A stretch of DNA of 64,000 nucleotides from Protonemura montana (taxonomy: Eukaryota > Arthropoda > Insecta > Plecoptera > Nemouridae): the NCBI GenBank assembly GCA_947568835.1, contig OX387603.1:25196651-25260650 (forward strand), given 5' to 3'. The notes beneath the pieces were generated by a model. That model ran no database searches and was not told the DNA's origin. It worked only from the letters and a program-made list of their open reading frames with translations. Positions 1-12,400 of the stretch are shown one piece after another. A program made the translations under genes and the position numbers. Position 1 is the first letter of the stretch, and each line of letters starts with the position of its first letter.

Positions 1-493
1 AAGGGTTAAGGGTGTAGCCCCAAAAAAAGTTGTAAAAGACTAGAATAAATTCAAAACTAACATTTGTGAATGTTAGATGAAAGATGAAAGCGATGAAAAA
101 GATGATGAGATGAAAGATGAAAACGATTCTCTTAATTAGTAATCACCTTTTTCCATTTTATCATCCGTTTTTTTGTGTGTGTTTTGTAACATAAATTACC
201 ATCAAATTGAATAAAAGCTCGTTGCCCACACACAAGTATAACTTATGTGGGATTTTTCACAACTTCTTATTGTTGTTTTCTAATATCATATGATCTTAAC
301 CTGCATGGTGTATTTATTTGTAACAAAATTTAAAGAGTAAATAAATGACAGTGTCGCTCCTTCGCTAGTCCCGAAGGCACCGTGCTTCTTCACAGTTATA
401 GAAACAAAACTTGACGAATACAGGGCCAGGAGGTGGTGATTCGCCATTTGTAATAAAACGACATCAAATGTGGCAGAAATGCACCAGCGAGCT

Positions 494-528
494 GATATCA
501 ATGCCATATCAATGCCATGTCAATGCCA
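494..528. repeat. 11-bp tandem repeat
   Basis: About three units of ATATCAATGCC/ATGTCAATGCC. Confidence 0.8.
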
Positions 529-1635
529 TGTCAATGTTATTCCAATGTCAGTATCAATTTAAATGACACGGAGTTGGTGGAAATAATCGGCATCACTCCG
601 GATGAACATTTTCACTGACAAAAATCCGTAAAGTGGACAATGCGCTGCAATTGCCGCAATCATCAAGTGCATTATTACTGTATCTCTAATCGCTCTCTAC
701 GCTCCTCTGCGCGTCGTCTGCTCGTCGACGCCGTTCACCAGTGACCCGAGTGCGACCAATCCGTGATGGACTGAAGAGAACTCTGTTTTGCATCTCGAAC
801 GAGCTCATCGCCCAAGCCCGGCGGCGACACGTTTGACACACTTGGAACGTAGCTTGCTAATCGCCCCCTCCCTCCTCTGGCAGCTGCCCTCAACCTCCAG
901 GGTGTCCACTAACACCGCTCACAAAAAAAAGGGATATCAATATCGATGTTTCTCTTTAAAATTTAGAACAAAATAGTTTTTTTTTTCTAACAAATATGAA
1001 AATTCAGTGAGCCCCTAGGACACCCATTGTCAAAAGTCTGCAAGTTTTGGTCGGAAGATGCCTGGGTCGTTGCTTTCACTGCCGTGCTCAGCACGGCCGC
1101 CTTGAGCCGACATGTCCCACGCATACCCGGCCGGGCCGATCGCTGCGAGGTCTGACGTCCAGCGCACGCACGGTGCACGGCACCCTGATTCCCGGTACCC
1201 GGCACGGCACCCCGTGCGTGCTTCTTATCGCCGTCGATGCATTCCTCCTCCGGGCCCAGGAGATTGTGGACAGTGCCGACCGCTTCGGCGTCGATGTTCG
1301 GGGTTCCTTTACTCTGAAATGGTGTGCTCTGGATCTTCAGTTTCTGTACCTTTCTGTACAGAATCTCCTGAGGTGCCATGTAGCGTACAATACAATTGCC
1401 ATGGTTGATTGAATACAAGTAGACCACTTCATTCGCAAGGCTAAATTTGAAACAATTAAGAATTTGGACTCTGTTCCAGAATATACCGAAACCCCGATAC
1501 ATAATATCGGAATACCCCAAGGGAATAAGGATGCTTTTTGGTACATACTGATGTCGTTTCTGAGATGAGACTTGTGGTGTTTAGCGACGCACTGTTTTTA
1601 CAACGGGTTCTAGGACATATATGGTGTCGATGATG

Positions 1636-2003
1636 TGTGAGAAGGTTACTTAGCCTAAAAGAGAGGAGGGGAAACTCGATGCCGGCACGCAGCTTCGCCT
1701 GATGAAGAGCACTATAGGGGAACCACCGGCTTGACGTCCCTTCCAAAGGATGGTGCAACTCAAACAACATGATTCCTCCTCTAATCCATGCTGGTTAGAG
1801 GTTGACGAGCAAGGCGAGAGAAGTTTTACATATTGAGAGCTCTCCAGCCTCCCTTACGAACAGAACTGAGCATGTGGTGGTCACCAACCCAATAGCTGAC
1901 CCTGCTCAGTGATCTCACCAAAAACGGTGTATCCAACACTCCAAACCGTTTGGTGGTCACCCATCTAATACCTGACCAAGCGCAATGTTGCTCAACTTTT
2001 ACC
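1636..2003 (-). mobile_element. 5S rRNA-derived SINE-like element with two heads
   Basis: The reverse complement starts with AGTTGAGCAACATTGCGC and TTAGATGGGTGACC, corresponding to the internal promoter of 5S rRNA (A-box side and GGATGGGTGACC C-box). A second diverged head follows (1871-1920 region). The body continues with GAGGAATCATGTTGTTTGAG, TTGCACCATCCTTTGGAAGG and a TTTTAGGCTAAG tail, all shared with other copies in this window. Confidence 0.7.
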
Positions 2004-2550
2004 AGAAGACACAAAACTCGATTGAGTATTGCCAACCTAACCTAGTTCTATGTCGTTTGCAAGCATTTAACGTTTCTGCATTTAACATGCAAGACGCAAG
2101 CGCCAAGGGATCGCCACCCTCCAGGTTCGTCTCCCGACAGCGGCGAAAGTCCGCCCGCCCACACCGACAGCCCGGGCGCACCAAGACGCCCTCGGCATGC
2201 GATTTTCGAGGCCGATTTGCGGAAGACACGCAAACACACAAGCCGACAGGACGACGTCTTCGGGTCGAGCCTCGGCCGCGCTCGGATTCGTTCGGTGCTG
2301 GACAACGGCCGTGCGGCGAGCTCGTTCTGTCGGCAGTCCGTGTCCGCGCTCCGGTCCGACCGCGTCGTGCTTGTCTAACGCCTCCCCTCCCCCCCGTATC
2401 GTGCAGAGTTCATCGAGCGCAGCTTCCTGGTCCAGCGGGCCGTGAGACACAGCTGCTTGGATCCTTTCGGTCTGGGCCTTGCGGATCCTGCACGAATCGA
2501 CGCCGTGCAGTTAAAGTTGTCGGCCGGCACGGCCCCTTGGTTGTCAGGGT

Positions 2551-2652
2551 CTTTGACAGTGCGTTTGATAGTGCGTTTGACTCTGTTTTACTGTGTTGAC
2601 AGTGTGTTGACAGTGTTTTTGACCGCGTGTTGACAGTGTTTTTGACAGTGTA
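2551..2652. repeat. 12-bp minisatellite (TTTGACAGTGTG type)
   Basis: Eight or so imperfect units of TTGACAGTGTGT and TTTGACAGTGCG, about 0.5 kb before the first RasGAP exon. Confidence 0.75.
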
Positions 2653-3176
2653 TGGCAGTTTGTCATTTCGAGACATCTTCCCCCGGGATCTATCACCCCT
2701 GCCCGGAAATGCCGCCTGCCATGTTGGGTTTGAAACACAACATTGGAATTTAGAAAGACTTTTCTCGGTTTTACTGCCATGTGAAGGCGTTGGCGGTTGT
2801 GACTCCAGCCTCCCAGCGCCAGTAACGCGCCATAGCAACGCACCGTGGCAACGTGCACGCAGCGCTCAGCGAGCTAATCAACACAACAATACAACAATCG
2901 AAGTGGCACCGGGCGTTGCTGGGCAACCTCTGACCTCGACACGACCCGCTTTAGACGCGAGATCGCGTGGGTCTCACCTCGGCCGTGTTTTCGAAACGTG
3001 CGACCACGTGGCGGTGACAGTACAGAACTCGCAAGGCGGTGGTTTTAGCAGTGATCTGTCGCTGGTACAGACAGGCATCGGCGAGGGAGTGTATGTGTGT
3101 GGAACCACTGCCCTGTGGGTCTAAATCCGTGAACTAAGAAAATTCCAAGGAGTAGTTCGTCGAACTTTCGCCGAAC

Positions 3177-3489
3177 ATGGCGTGCGTCGCGCGCGTCCCG
3201 GGCGTCTCGCAGCCCTCGGGGTGCCGTGTTCGAGGTTCGTGGCGAGACTATCTGGATCCCGATCTGGAGGACGCCGATCTGGAGGACGCCGCAGACGACG
3301 AGGCGGAGGGCGAGATGGACGAGGACGGCGACTCGTTCGAGGCGTTTAGCGACACATGCGCCGAGCCAGACTCTAGCGACCTGGACCTGGACCTGGATCT
3401 GGAACTGTTCGAGCCGGGCACGTGCGCGTGCCACGGCGAGGGGTCGGCACGTGCGCACGGCGCTAGTCTGATGATGCTCAAAGGACTCG
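3177..3489 (+). CDS. raskol: RasGAP first coding exon, acidic N-terminus
   Basis: The ATG at 3177 opens a frame of 104 codons plus one base, ending in a good donor (G|GTGAGG). The peptide is strongly acidic: a run of Asp/Glu with short ELED-like repeats, then a Leu-Asp alternation near residues 68-76, followed by a Cys-X-Cys and an MMLKGL segment at the exon end. The donor phase (1) matches the acceptor at 7853 exactly and creates a Glu codon at the junction. Acidic N-termini are not a diagnostic part of the family, so the call rests on phase, frame and position. The coding sequence contains small direct DNA repeats (GATCTGGAGGACGCC twice; GACCTG-type repeats). Confidence 0.7.
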
Positions 3490-6400
3490 GTGAGGACAAT
3501 CGCCCCTGACACGAGGAGAGGCGACGTTATAATATCCTAAGATTCCGACTTTTCTGAAACACACGTGATTGAAATCTACAATGACTCTGACCGTGACTCT
3601 GGTCCATTTCACCCCTATATCTCTTTCAACATCCAAATTTAAAACTTTGAACCTTTGAACCTTAAACCAAACCTCAGCTTCAATTCTTTCATCTATCAAA
3701 ACAAATCAAAAGGGCCGCCAAGCAGGATTCAATCATGCCGTGCCAGAATGCACGATTTAAACTAAAAGCAGGCTTTAAAACAAGTGAGTACACATCGTCT
3801 CACTGTTGACTTGAAACAAACGGTCTCTCCACGGAGGTGATCCAGCCGGCCTTGTCCGTGTGAACCGGCCCTCTCGAGTCCGTTTTGCCGTTTCCATGGT
3901 TCCTCTATTGCCGGGCAACGGCGGGTCATCGCCGACTGCGATCTCTCGTCGACAAACGCTCCCACACCCGGGCCGTCGCTAATTGGTTGGAAGTGCTAAC
4001 AGCGCACACCCGTGCGCGGTGCCATAAGGAAGCGAGGCTAGAGGTTTTTCACCTCTTGCTTCGTTGGGGGCCCAATCGTTAGACTCCATCAACGAGCAAC
4101 GTATAGGGACGCCGCGGAGATTTGCTGCTAACTTTTTGATGCGCATTGAAAGGAAAAAATTTGTGACAATTTTCGTAAATTTACATTGGTTAGCAAACGT
4201 TCTGACCAATTTTGCTAAGCAGACGGAAGGCAGTCTAAGCGAAGAACGCAAAAAGTGATTCTAAAAATGTTGTTCAATTCGGAGCAGCCATGTGGCCTGT
4301 AGAGCGCGGGCAAACACAGAATCTGAACAAAATTAAAACACCCACAAATGCCTTTTTTACGTGCACAAACAGGTGCAGCTATAAATGAAGCTACCTCAAT
4401 CGAATTGATCACTTTCGAATTTTCGTAATGTTTCCGAAATCTTCGGATTTCGTGGCCAGACGAACGTCTAGGCACTCGAAAGACCACCGCGGGTCGTTAC
4501 GCATCCAGGACGCCGTGGGCGATGCAGGAAGCAAACGCTTGCTGCATGGAACCTGTTGCACAACCTGTTGCACACGTGGGCGCGTCGTGCACACTTGCTG
4601 CATGCGCCACTTGGCCACGATGCTTCGAGATGGCCGTGTTTGGTGTGGGTCAACACTCGGTCGACGTCGCCTTCCTGTGGAGGCGTTAAGATCGAGTCCG
4701 ACGGGGCTCGAATTCGTAGCATATGCCTAGTTCTGTTCAGGAGAGAGGTGCATAGCTAATGTCGTTTTTGAGATGCGACTCTTGTTGATTGAATCGTGAT
4801 GTTTTGCGGCGCACTGTCTTGACTGTCACTGTACTAACTTTCATCCCTCTAACCTCTCTACCGGAAAAAACTGGTCATGTGTATGATGGTCACCCATCCA
4901 ATACCTGACCCAGCGCAGTGTTGCTTAACTTTGGTGATCTAACGAGGACATGTGTTTCCAGCACGCTAAACCGTTCGGTTGGCAATTTGGTGCCAATTGC
5001 CAAAGCGTGATGCCCAACACCAGGTTTCCTCCATCTTGGGCTAAGTTAGGTTCAACCTCAGCATCATTACTCACTCATTTACCAACGCCATTAGACCACA
5101 TAAGACCGTTGCGACGGCTTGTTGTCTAGGGGTCATTCCATATCAAGTTCTCACACTCAAAACAGTTGTCAAGACAGTTTGTTGCTTAGCCCCATATATT
5201 ACCAATTGTTGATCTTAAAAAAAGAGTGTTTCATTTGATACAATTCTCATCTATTTTGTTTGTGGTAACTACGCGTTGCTATTGACGACATTGAAGAAGT
5301 CATGCCGTAGCGAAGGCGTCTTTATGCTGATTGCCGATTGCCAAGATCGAGGAAGCCTTGGCCGAGACACCAGCCTTCACCTTGCCAACGTTCCCATGGC
5401 GACGATGAAGCCGGCATTGTTGCGAGCACGCCATGCCGTGCGTTGAGATCACCGTTGGCATGGTTACCAGCGATTAGCACACAGGTATCTCAGTGGCCGT
5501 GCGCATACCCGCATGAATACCTTTGTGGTTAGCGTGTGTCAACCGTGAGAACGATCCACCTCGGTCGTGGCGACGCCCACATCGCCCACGCGCGACTGTC
5601 AAATGTCCCGAGATATCGCCGGTCTCCAGTCGGCTTTGTCTTTGGCTTTGCCTTCTCGGATCCCCATTTCAGTCCGCAGCAATCGAGCGGCCGTGCCCCA
5701 GAGAATCACGGCCACCTTTTTTTCTAACGCATTAGTCGCGGCTCGCATCTCATCAGCGCGCATCCCGCAGAGTCGTCTTCTGTTTTTCTGACCACGGCCT
5801 GCCGTTGCCGTGGGTGACACACTGAACAGATCGCCTGGCGATGGTAACCTAGAAACCTTCCGCTGGTCGTTAGCTGCTGGTCGCTAGGCAACGCAGTTAA
5901 CTAGGATCTACGCGGCATCGATCGTTGGCCTTATGTTAGACAAAGACATCACTGCCAGCTTGGTGCTGGTGCACTCCATGTGCAGATGCAAAGCAAGCCG
6001 TTCGGCATCGGCTTGGCCGTGCTGGTGGCGGCAACAGGTTGGAGGCGCGATGCAGCGAAAGTGCAGCTGCACCTGCATCGGATGCACAAATGCATGGCTC
6101 GTCGCTAGGCACCGGAACAATCGACGCTCGCTACACGGACGCGTCGGCATCGGGAGTGCAGCACTCCAACGTGCCGTGGCTGCTCCGACAGTAATGAGTT
6201 TTCCAATTAAATATCGCCACCGCTGAGTTGATTACAGCGTTATTGTTGTTGTTTTTTTTGTAAACAAAACGCGTTGCCACCCATGAATTGTCTTTGTATC
6301 CGCTATTTGTGTCGTCAGTCCGCGTTCTCGTGCCTTCGAGGCGGATTGGCAAGGCGATGGATCCAATCCACGGTTTGGCGATTGCCACCTGTGGCCCCCG

Positions 6401-9400
6401 CGGCGTTCCGCGACGACACCCGCGCAACTCCACCAAAGACACTTGTTGCTCGACGCGACATTTCGTTCGCCCGCGAAACAACGGCACGGCGGACATCTGT
6501 TGCTCGCCTCCTTCCGGCTCGTGGTCGGTCACGGCGCACTCGATACCAATCTGCCTTGGACAGCCCTGCATCGATCAAACAGGCTTATGTAACGCAGATT
6601 CGCCAATAAAAACGATCGTGGCTTTGTGACTGGCCGGTCATGTTTGGCAACCGCGCCGCTTCGAGCCGAAAACACAGGCATGGCCGGCCGATTCCAATCA
6701 ATCACGGTCCGAGCCACGCATTTTCAGAGTCGATCAATTGTCGCGGCGAACCGCGCGTTGTCCCGATTAGGGCACGGCGACATGGTGCACATGCGTGCGT
6801 TTCTGGAGCACTGCGGCGTGGAGCGGGAGAGTAAAGAGAGAGTGCGTTAGACGTGACGGAATGCGACGCAGCTTGGAAAGCATGCGCCTGCGTCTGCGCC
6901 GAAGACATGCCCAAGAACATATTAATATCTCCAAAGACCATAATGGTATTCTAAAAATAGTTAAGAGATCACCGAATTGGCTGGCACTGGATGGGTGACC
7001 ACTAAATGTATGGCTAGTTCTGTTTGGGCGAGAGGTAATACGGATTAAACTTACATTAGCAGCTTTATTTGCGTTGTTGATCATCCTCTCGACAGGAATC
7101 CTGTTGTTCGAGCGTACGATCCTTAGGAAAGGACGTAAATCTGGTGGTGCTTTTCGATAGGAGTCAAGAAAGTGCGGGCGCCGGCTTTCCCATTCTTCCT
7201 TTTTAGGCTAGGTATACCAGCGGTACTAGGCCCGTTGTCCAAATAGTGCTAGCGTCGATAAGGAAATGAAATTGATCGAGAACGGACTGGTTGTGTTGAT
7301 GATCTCGGTAGGAAATGTTTCTATCGAGTCTTGTCAATTTCCTTAAGTGGTAATCGGTAATGGACTCGAACTTTCTAATCATAGAAACCAAACAGAGCTC
7401 GCACTTGCACGGCACGTCGGTAAACACCAATCCGTTCCGTCGAAATGCAATTCGTAAAATACACAGAGTTGTTACACATGGAGTTAACACGCGCAGTCCA
7501 GAGTCGCAGCGCTAATAATAAACGTTTTGCTGAGCAAACGAGGCCGGCAACACTTGGTAATGGTAGCTGTCACCCGATGGCGCTTGCGACCGTCCTTTTT
7601 AACAAACCTCTACAATTAAATGATTACCACTCAGATTATCGATAAATTCGTATAAATCGTTGAGGTTAGCATCAATGAAGAATATTTGAGCGTATTCAAG
7701 CCTCTGAAATGCAAATAGTTTGCTAGGAATAACAAAATTGGTGTTTTTAAATCTCAAAATCACGGCCACTTCGAGAGTGGTTTTATCGTTTTGCGCATGA
7801 CTGCAGCGTTGCATTATTCTCACGCTAACTCGCAATTTTCTTCTCCTTCCAGAGGCGGGCCCCGCGATCGGGCAACGTCGCACGCCGCTGGTCGACTGGG
7901 AGCCGTACTTCTGCGTCCTTCTGCAGGACGAGCAGACGCTAACAGCCTACCGCAGCGAGGAGCTCTCCGTAAGTTGCCGTGGTTACCTATATAGCTGGCT
8001 AACAGGGGCGTTAGGGATTTCGGTGACGCGCACTCTTGTATGCCTCCAGTAGGACGAAGGTCGCAGATATTTACAACTTAACAAATTTACAACCTTACAT
8101 TAGAACATCTTTACTTTTTTACAAACCTCACAACTGTATTTTGCCTGTCATGCCGGATAAGGTTTAGGTTTATATTACTTCTTTCGACCCTTTGCACTCA
8201 CATCACTTTGCCTGGCAATAGCATACTGCTTACTCGCAAATTAACCTAAAAACTTACCCATCATGCTTTTTATAATATCACATAACTTGCTCATCATTTA
8301 AATACCCCAGTCACATTAGTTCCAGCTGCGTACGCAGTGGGTCAACTGCTAGCTACGCATTATATACATTTATTTCTGCTAGTAAAATCAAATATAACGA
8401 CCCTGGACCTGTATTCCGTAACTTTTTGGTAACGCAGTTAGCTAAGTAGCATTCATTTCTTCCCTGGTGAAAGGTTATCCTTATTTCACGACATAAAGGG
8501 TCAACACCCACAAAACGGTGGTTTTCAAATGCCTGGAGTGGCTTTGTTATCACCATGGAAACAGCCGATGGGATTCACTACACCCTGGATGTGGTTTGGA
8601 AGTTGGAAACCTTTCTTTCATTGGTTTGGACCTTGCCATGGCTTAAACCTTCACAACCATTCACCATGGGCTCATACACTGATCAAGTTAAAATCTTCTT
8701 AATAACGACAATTAACAATCAAACATGATCAGTTAATCAGTTGATGGGTTGCCCTGGTGCTTTATTGACTAACACTAACCCATGTCTTCTTGATTTTTCT
8801 TTCACATGCGGCTTTCTAGATTTTCCCGGGGACTCCTTCCCGGCCACGGCTACACTTGAAGAAGGTAGGTCTGAGCCCTCTCAGGGTCTGTGGCCAGCGC
8901 TCTCAGCGGCGGTGCCTGTTTGTACCTCACCAAACATTGATGAAAATTGCACAGAGGATGGCCCCTATATGTGACCGTGGGAAAACAAACTTGATCGGAG
9001 TTCGTCGTGATTACGAAAGGGAGTTTGCAAGCCGGGAGCCCAAGGCGCTTGACGACCTGCGACGCTGCCGTGCGGCCGAGTAATGGTTTGGCGGCTTTGG
9101 GAACGGTTTGCGATTACAAAATCCGTCTCCTTCCGTTCTCAAGACGAATTGGAAAGCATGCTAGTAAAAAAAGTACGAGCTCATTCGGACTTAGCCCATC
9201 ATGATGAAGCAATTCTGCATCTCTGTGTTGCACGGGCGTTGGTAGCACTGCTCTATTGCCATAGCAATTTGTCAGTCCTCTGTCTATCAGTCCCCCCCCC
9301 TCACCCCCCCTCCCACAACACCGACCACAGGTGGCCATGGTCAGTGTATTTAATAAATCGTCCGGTCATCGAGAAGGCGCTGACTCCATGATCGACTCTG

Positions 9401-12400
9401 CATAATCTAGTTCAACGGTCCCTTGGATGTTGCCGCCTCCCCGTGCCTCGAAACACCGGCGATAGAATGCATGTGTGTCAGGTGGTGTGGCGAGCTGGAC
9501 AAGTGCCGGTGCTGCGATCAGCCACGGCCAGGCCGACACCGCGGGTTGCCCCGGTTACCAAGATGCGCTAACAGCTGCATGAGCGGTGACGTCATCTTGG
9601 TGTGACGTCATGAGATCCCTGTGCGACGGGTCAGAGGTCAACTCGACTGGACCGCGCATGTCAATTGGCGAAACGAGCGAAGCACGCAGCGCTCTGAAAT
9701 TATGTTACCATTGAGTTGACAGTTTTTGTCTGGGTCCCAGCGCTAATGTTTAACCTCCTCGCAGAAATACGGACAGATCTAGTTCTGTATCGACGACAGT
9801 GGTAGTTGCTACTAGATGGTGGTTGCTTACATTGGTAGTCTTTTGAGAGTTAAGAAATAGTATTTTATTATTTCTCGCTTCTACTCACATTTTTTACTGG
9901 ATTACACTCAACAAATCTTCATTGCTGCTAACGATTGATTTATTGAGGTATGCTAATCTCAATTATTGATGTATATATTGATCGATATTTTGAATCGTAA
10001 TTATTTAATAACTTAGAGGTTTGCTAAAAAGGACGGTTGCAAACACCATCTGGTGGGACATAACATTACCACTTGTTGCCGGCTCGTTTGCTCAGCAGAA
10101 AGTTAAACACCAGCGCTGTTTCTCTGACAGATTATCAACACAACAATCCCTTGGAAAGCAAAAGCTTCAAGAACGAGCGGTATCCCAGCCATAGAACCAA
10201 GCCTGTAAATCGCCCTCTCTTTTCAGGTCGGCGACGCGCTGTTCGTGGAGCTGCCGCGCGTGCGCCTGGACGGCGGCGCGCGTGCCTTCCGGCGCCACTG
10301 GGCCTACGACGCCGACCAACCGGCGCCACTGCTCGAGCAGGACGAGGACGACGCCGACGCCGACGTCGATGACTCGTCGCTAAGGTGCGACGCCGTCGGG
10401 GTAGAAGCGCCGCGCCATCTATTAGGTAAGTGTCGTAAGCTCGGAGTTCTCAGAGGGATTTTATTTACGTTTTTTTTTAAATATTTCCGACACCATGTTA
10501 TGGCTTAGGAAGATCTTTTCTTTACGGTTGAAGCAGAAAAACTGTATCGGCCAGAAGCCTGGTGCGCTGCGAAAACTAGTTGTTGTTAAGCGTAACTTGG
10601 ACGGTAGCGCCATCTAGTAGCTAGCTCGGAACTAGCTTTAGTATTTGTTCTCCCTAACAGAGTGCGCTGCAATGCAAGTTCAGAAAGACCATTTGCCTGG
10701 GTTTGAGTCCCCGCCCGGGCTCGATCCGAGACCATTGTTACTCCGTTAATAGATGGGTGCGGATTTTTTATTTATTTTTTAATTAAAAATTACAAAGGTT
10801 GATAATTTCACCAACAAACAAACGACTATTCATGGCCGATTCTCGCTTAATTTACTTTCCTGACGACATGTCCACGCCGACCACCAGCATCCGTCACCCA
10901 TTTAACGCTTCGTTAAAGCAATTACGTCGTAATGCGCGCGCTTGTGCAATAAGCCCTTGGCTGTTACCGGTCTTGCGCGACAACTGATGGCGATTGTCTC
11001 GAGTAATCGATGTCAATCGCCCCTTGACAGGCACTGCCTAGTGGAAAACCGCGGACAAGTTGTTTACGCGTAAGAGGTCCCGCGGTATTGCCGCTCAACT
11101 TCGCAAGACTAGCGCAACAATACTGAACCAATATCTACAACTACATCTCAATCGATATCGGCTACTTTTGACAATTTTCGCAATGGAGCGAATGCCGAGC
11201 GAGAACCACGAAGCGAATGTCCCCTGTTATGGAATGTCCAGCACAGAGATGACGCCGAGTGTCCGCTCCTTTGTGGGACAAGCGTCAGTCGAAGCCTCCC
11301 GAGTCCAGACGGATCTCTTCCCGACATCGCGCGATGACGCAAAACCGACGGACGGCGTCGATGATGCAACGACTTCCGGCGACCAACTTAAATGTCACGT
11401 CGATGTAAACATACCGATGCTCTTAACAATGTTGTTATATTTATTATGTTAATAATAGAGTGCGTAATACTTTAATATGGCAGCCATTCAAGAAACTCAA
11501 GAAAGCAAATTTTGAAAGCAAGGACCCAGCGAACAGCCGAGTCCAAATGTATCATCGAGTTTAGAATATTGACTCCAATATTAACTTCTTCTAAATGCCA
11601 AACTCAAAGCTTGTAATCCCTGTAGTCATTAATCAGGCTACGGAGCAAGTCTCAAGCAGTGTCGTCACTCCAGCGCCTTCTCGACATCTCGACATCTCAA
11701 GCAGGAAACAGAGCGGGCCGTGATGGAATAGATCCGGTGGGCGGCGTTCGGCCCAGCGCCCTCTAAACGGCGGAAATATTGCATCAGCGGTTCCCGAGCG
11801 CCGTGCACCATCTAGTATCCCAGAGGCCGTGCCCAGAGCGAACGCGCGGACCCTCGCAGCGGCCTCCTAGATCGTGCTGCCGCTAAGTTATTGCGGGCGA
11901 GTGTCTCGGCGGTCGTGACTGCGATGAGCCCGTTGCCATTGTTCTCTCTAGATGGTCTCCAGGCAGCGCCCGATGACGCGATGCCTCGACGACCACACCG
12001 CCGCGCAGGAAACGGCAGCTTCCTCTTTGCGTCGACGCGGTCGTTCGGCTCAGTGTTGACTTTGCCTCTCGTCGACAAACATCGTCTCTCTGTGTCCTCT
12101 TCTTCGTGTGTTCATCCCTGGACGGCGACCTCCTAGTCTATCGGGACGGCGTCGATGACGTCTCCCGTTGCCAGCAGAGGCGTCGCCGCGTGACGTGCAC
12201 TGTCATGGCGCAGCGTCGCGTCTGGCATTCGCTGTTGAGGCGCGATAAACGAGCGTCGACGTCGCCGACGACGCCGACACCGACGTCGTGTCTGCGCGTC
12301 GCCGGTGGGCATTGTGAGTGTCAACGGCGTCCTCTTTCGGTGAAGCTTCACAGCCGATCTGTTTGTGTGCGCAGAGATCTTGACGTTTTGGTGGTATACG

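Larger units (their letters stand above)
1..3176. other. 5' flank of the RasGAP gene; no gene recognised
   Basis: I see no convincing coding exon here. The stretch holds GATGAAA-type short repeats (about 75-125), an 11-bp tandem repeat (494-528), a 5S-derived SINE-like element (1636-2003, minus), a GC-rich CpG-dense block (about 2080-2530) and a 12-bp minisatellite (2551-2652). The CpG-dense block could be part of the promoter of the gene starting at 3177, but I recognise no TATA box or initiator that decides a start site. Long open frames on both strands here overlap the SINE and the CpG-rich block and look like chance. Confidence 0.5.
3490..7852. other. RasGAP intron 1
   Basis: No exon recognised. 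It holds a 5S-like SINE head in minus orientation (4885-4990), a plus-oriented 5S-SINE fragment (6980-7215), X-box-like palindromes (for example 3908-3918), several GGCCGTG words and the minus-strand copy of a dispersed repeat (about 7500-7697). Confidence 0.6.

Noticed and set aside
987-1520. 177-codon minus-strand frame before the RasGAP gene
   Set aside because: No recognisable domain, no splice or promoter context, and it crosses repeat-like and CpG-rich sequence; probably chance.
1985-2599. 204-codon + strand frame
   Set aside because: Begins inside a 5S-SINE head and ends in the minisatellite; the Arg/Pro-rich peptide is typical of translated CpG-rich noncoding DNA.
10672-10737. possible tRNA gene (box-B-like GGTTTGAGTCC)
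   Set aside because: No cloverleaf with paired acceptor stem could be drawn; at most a SINE remnant.
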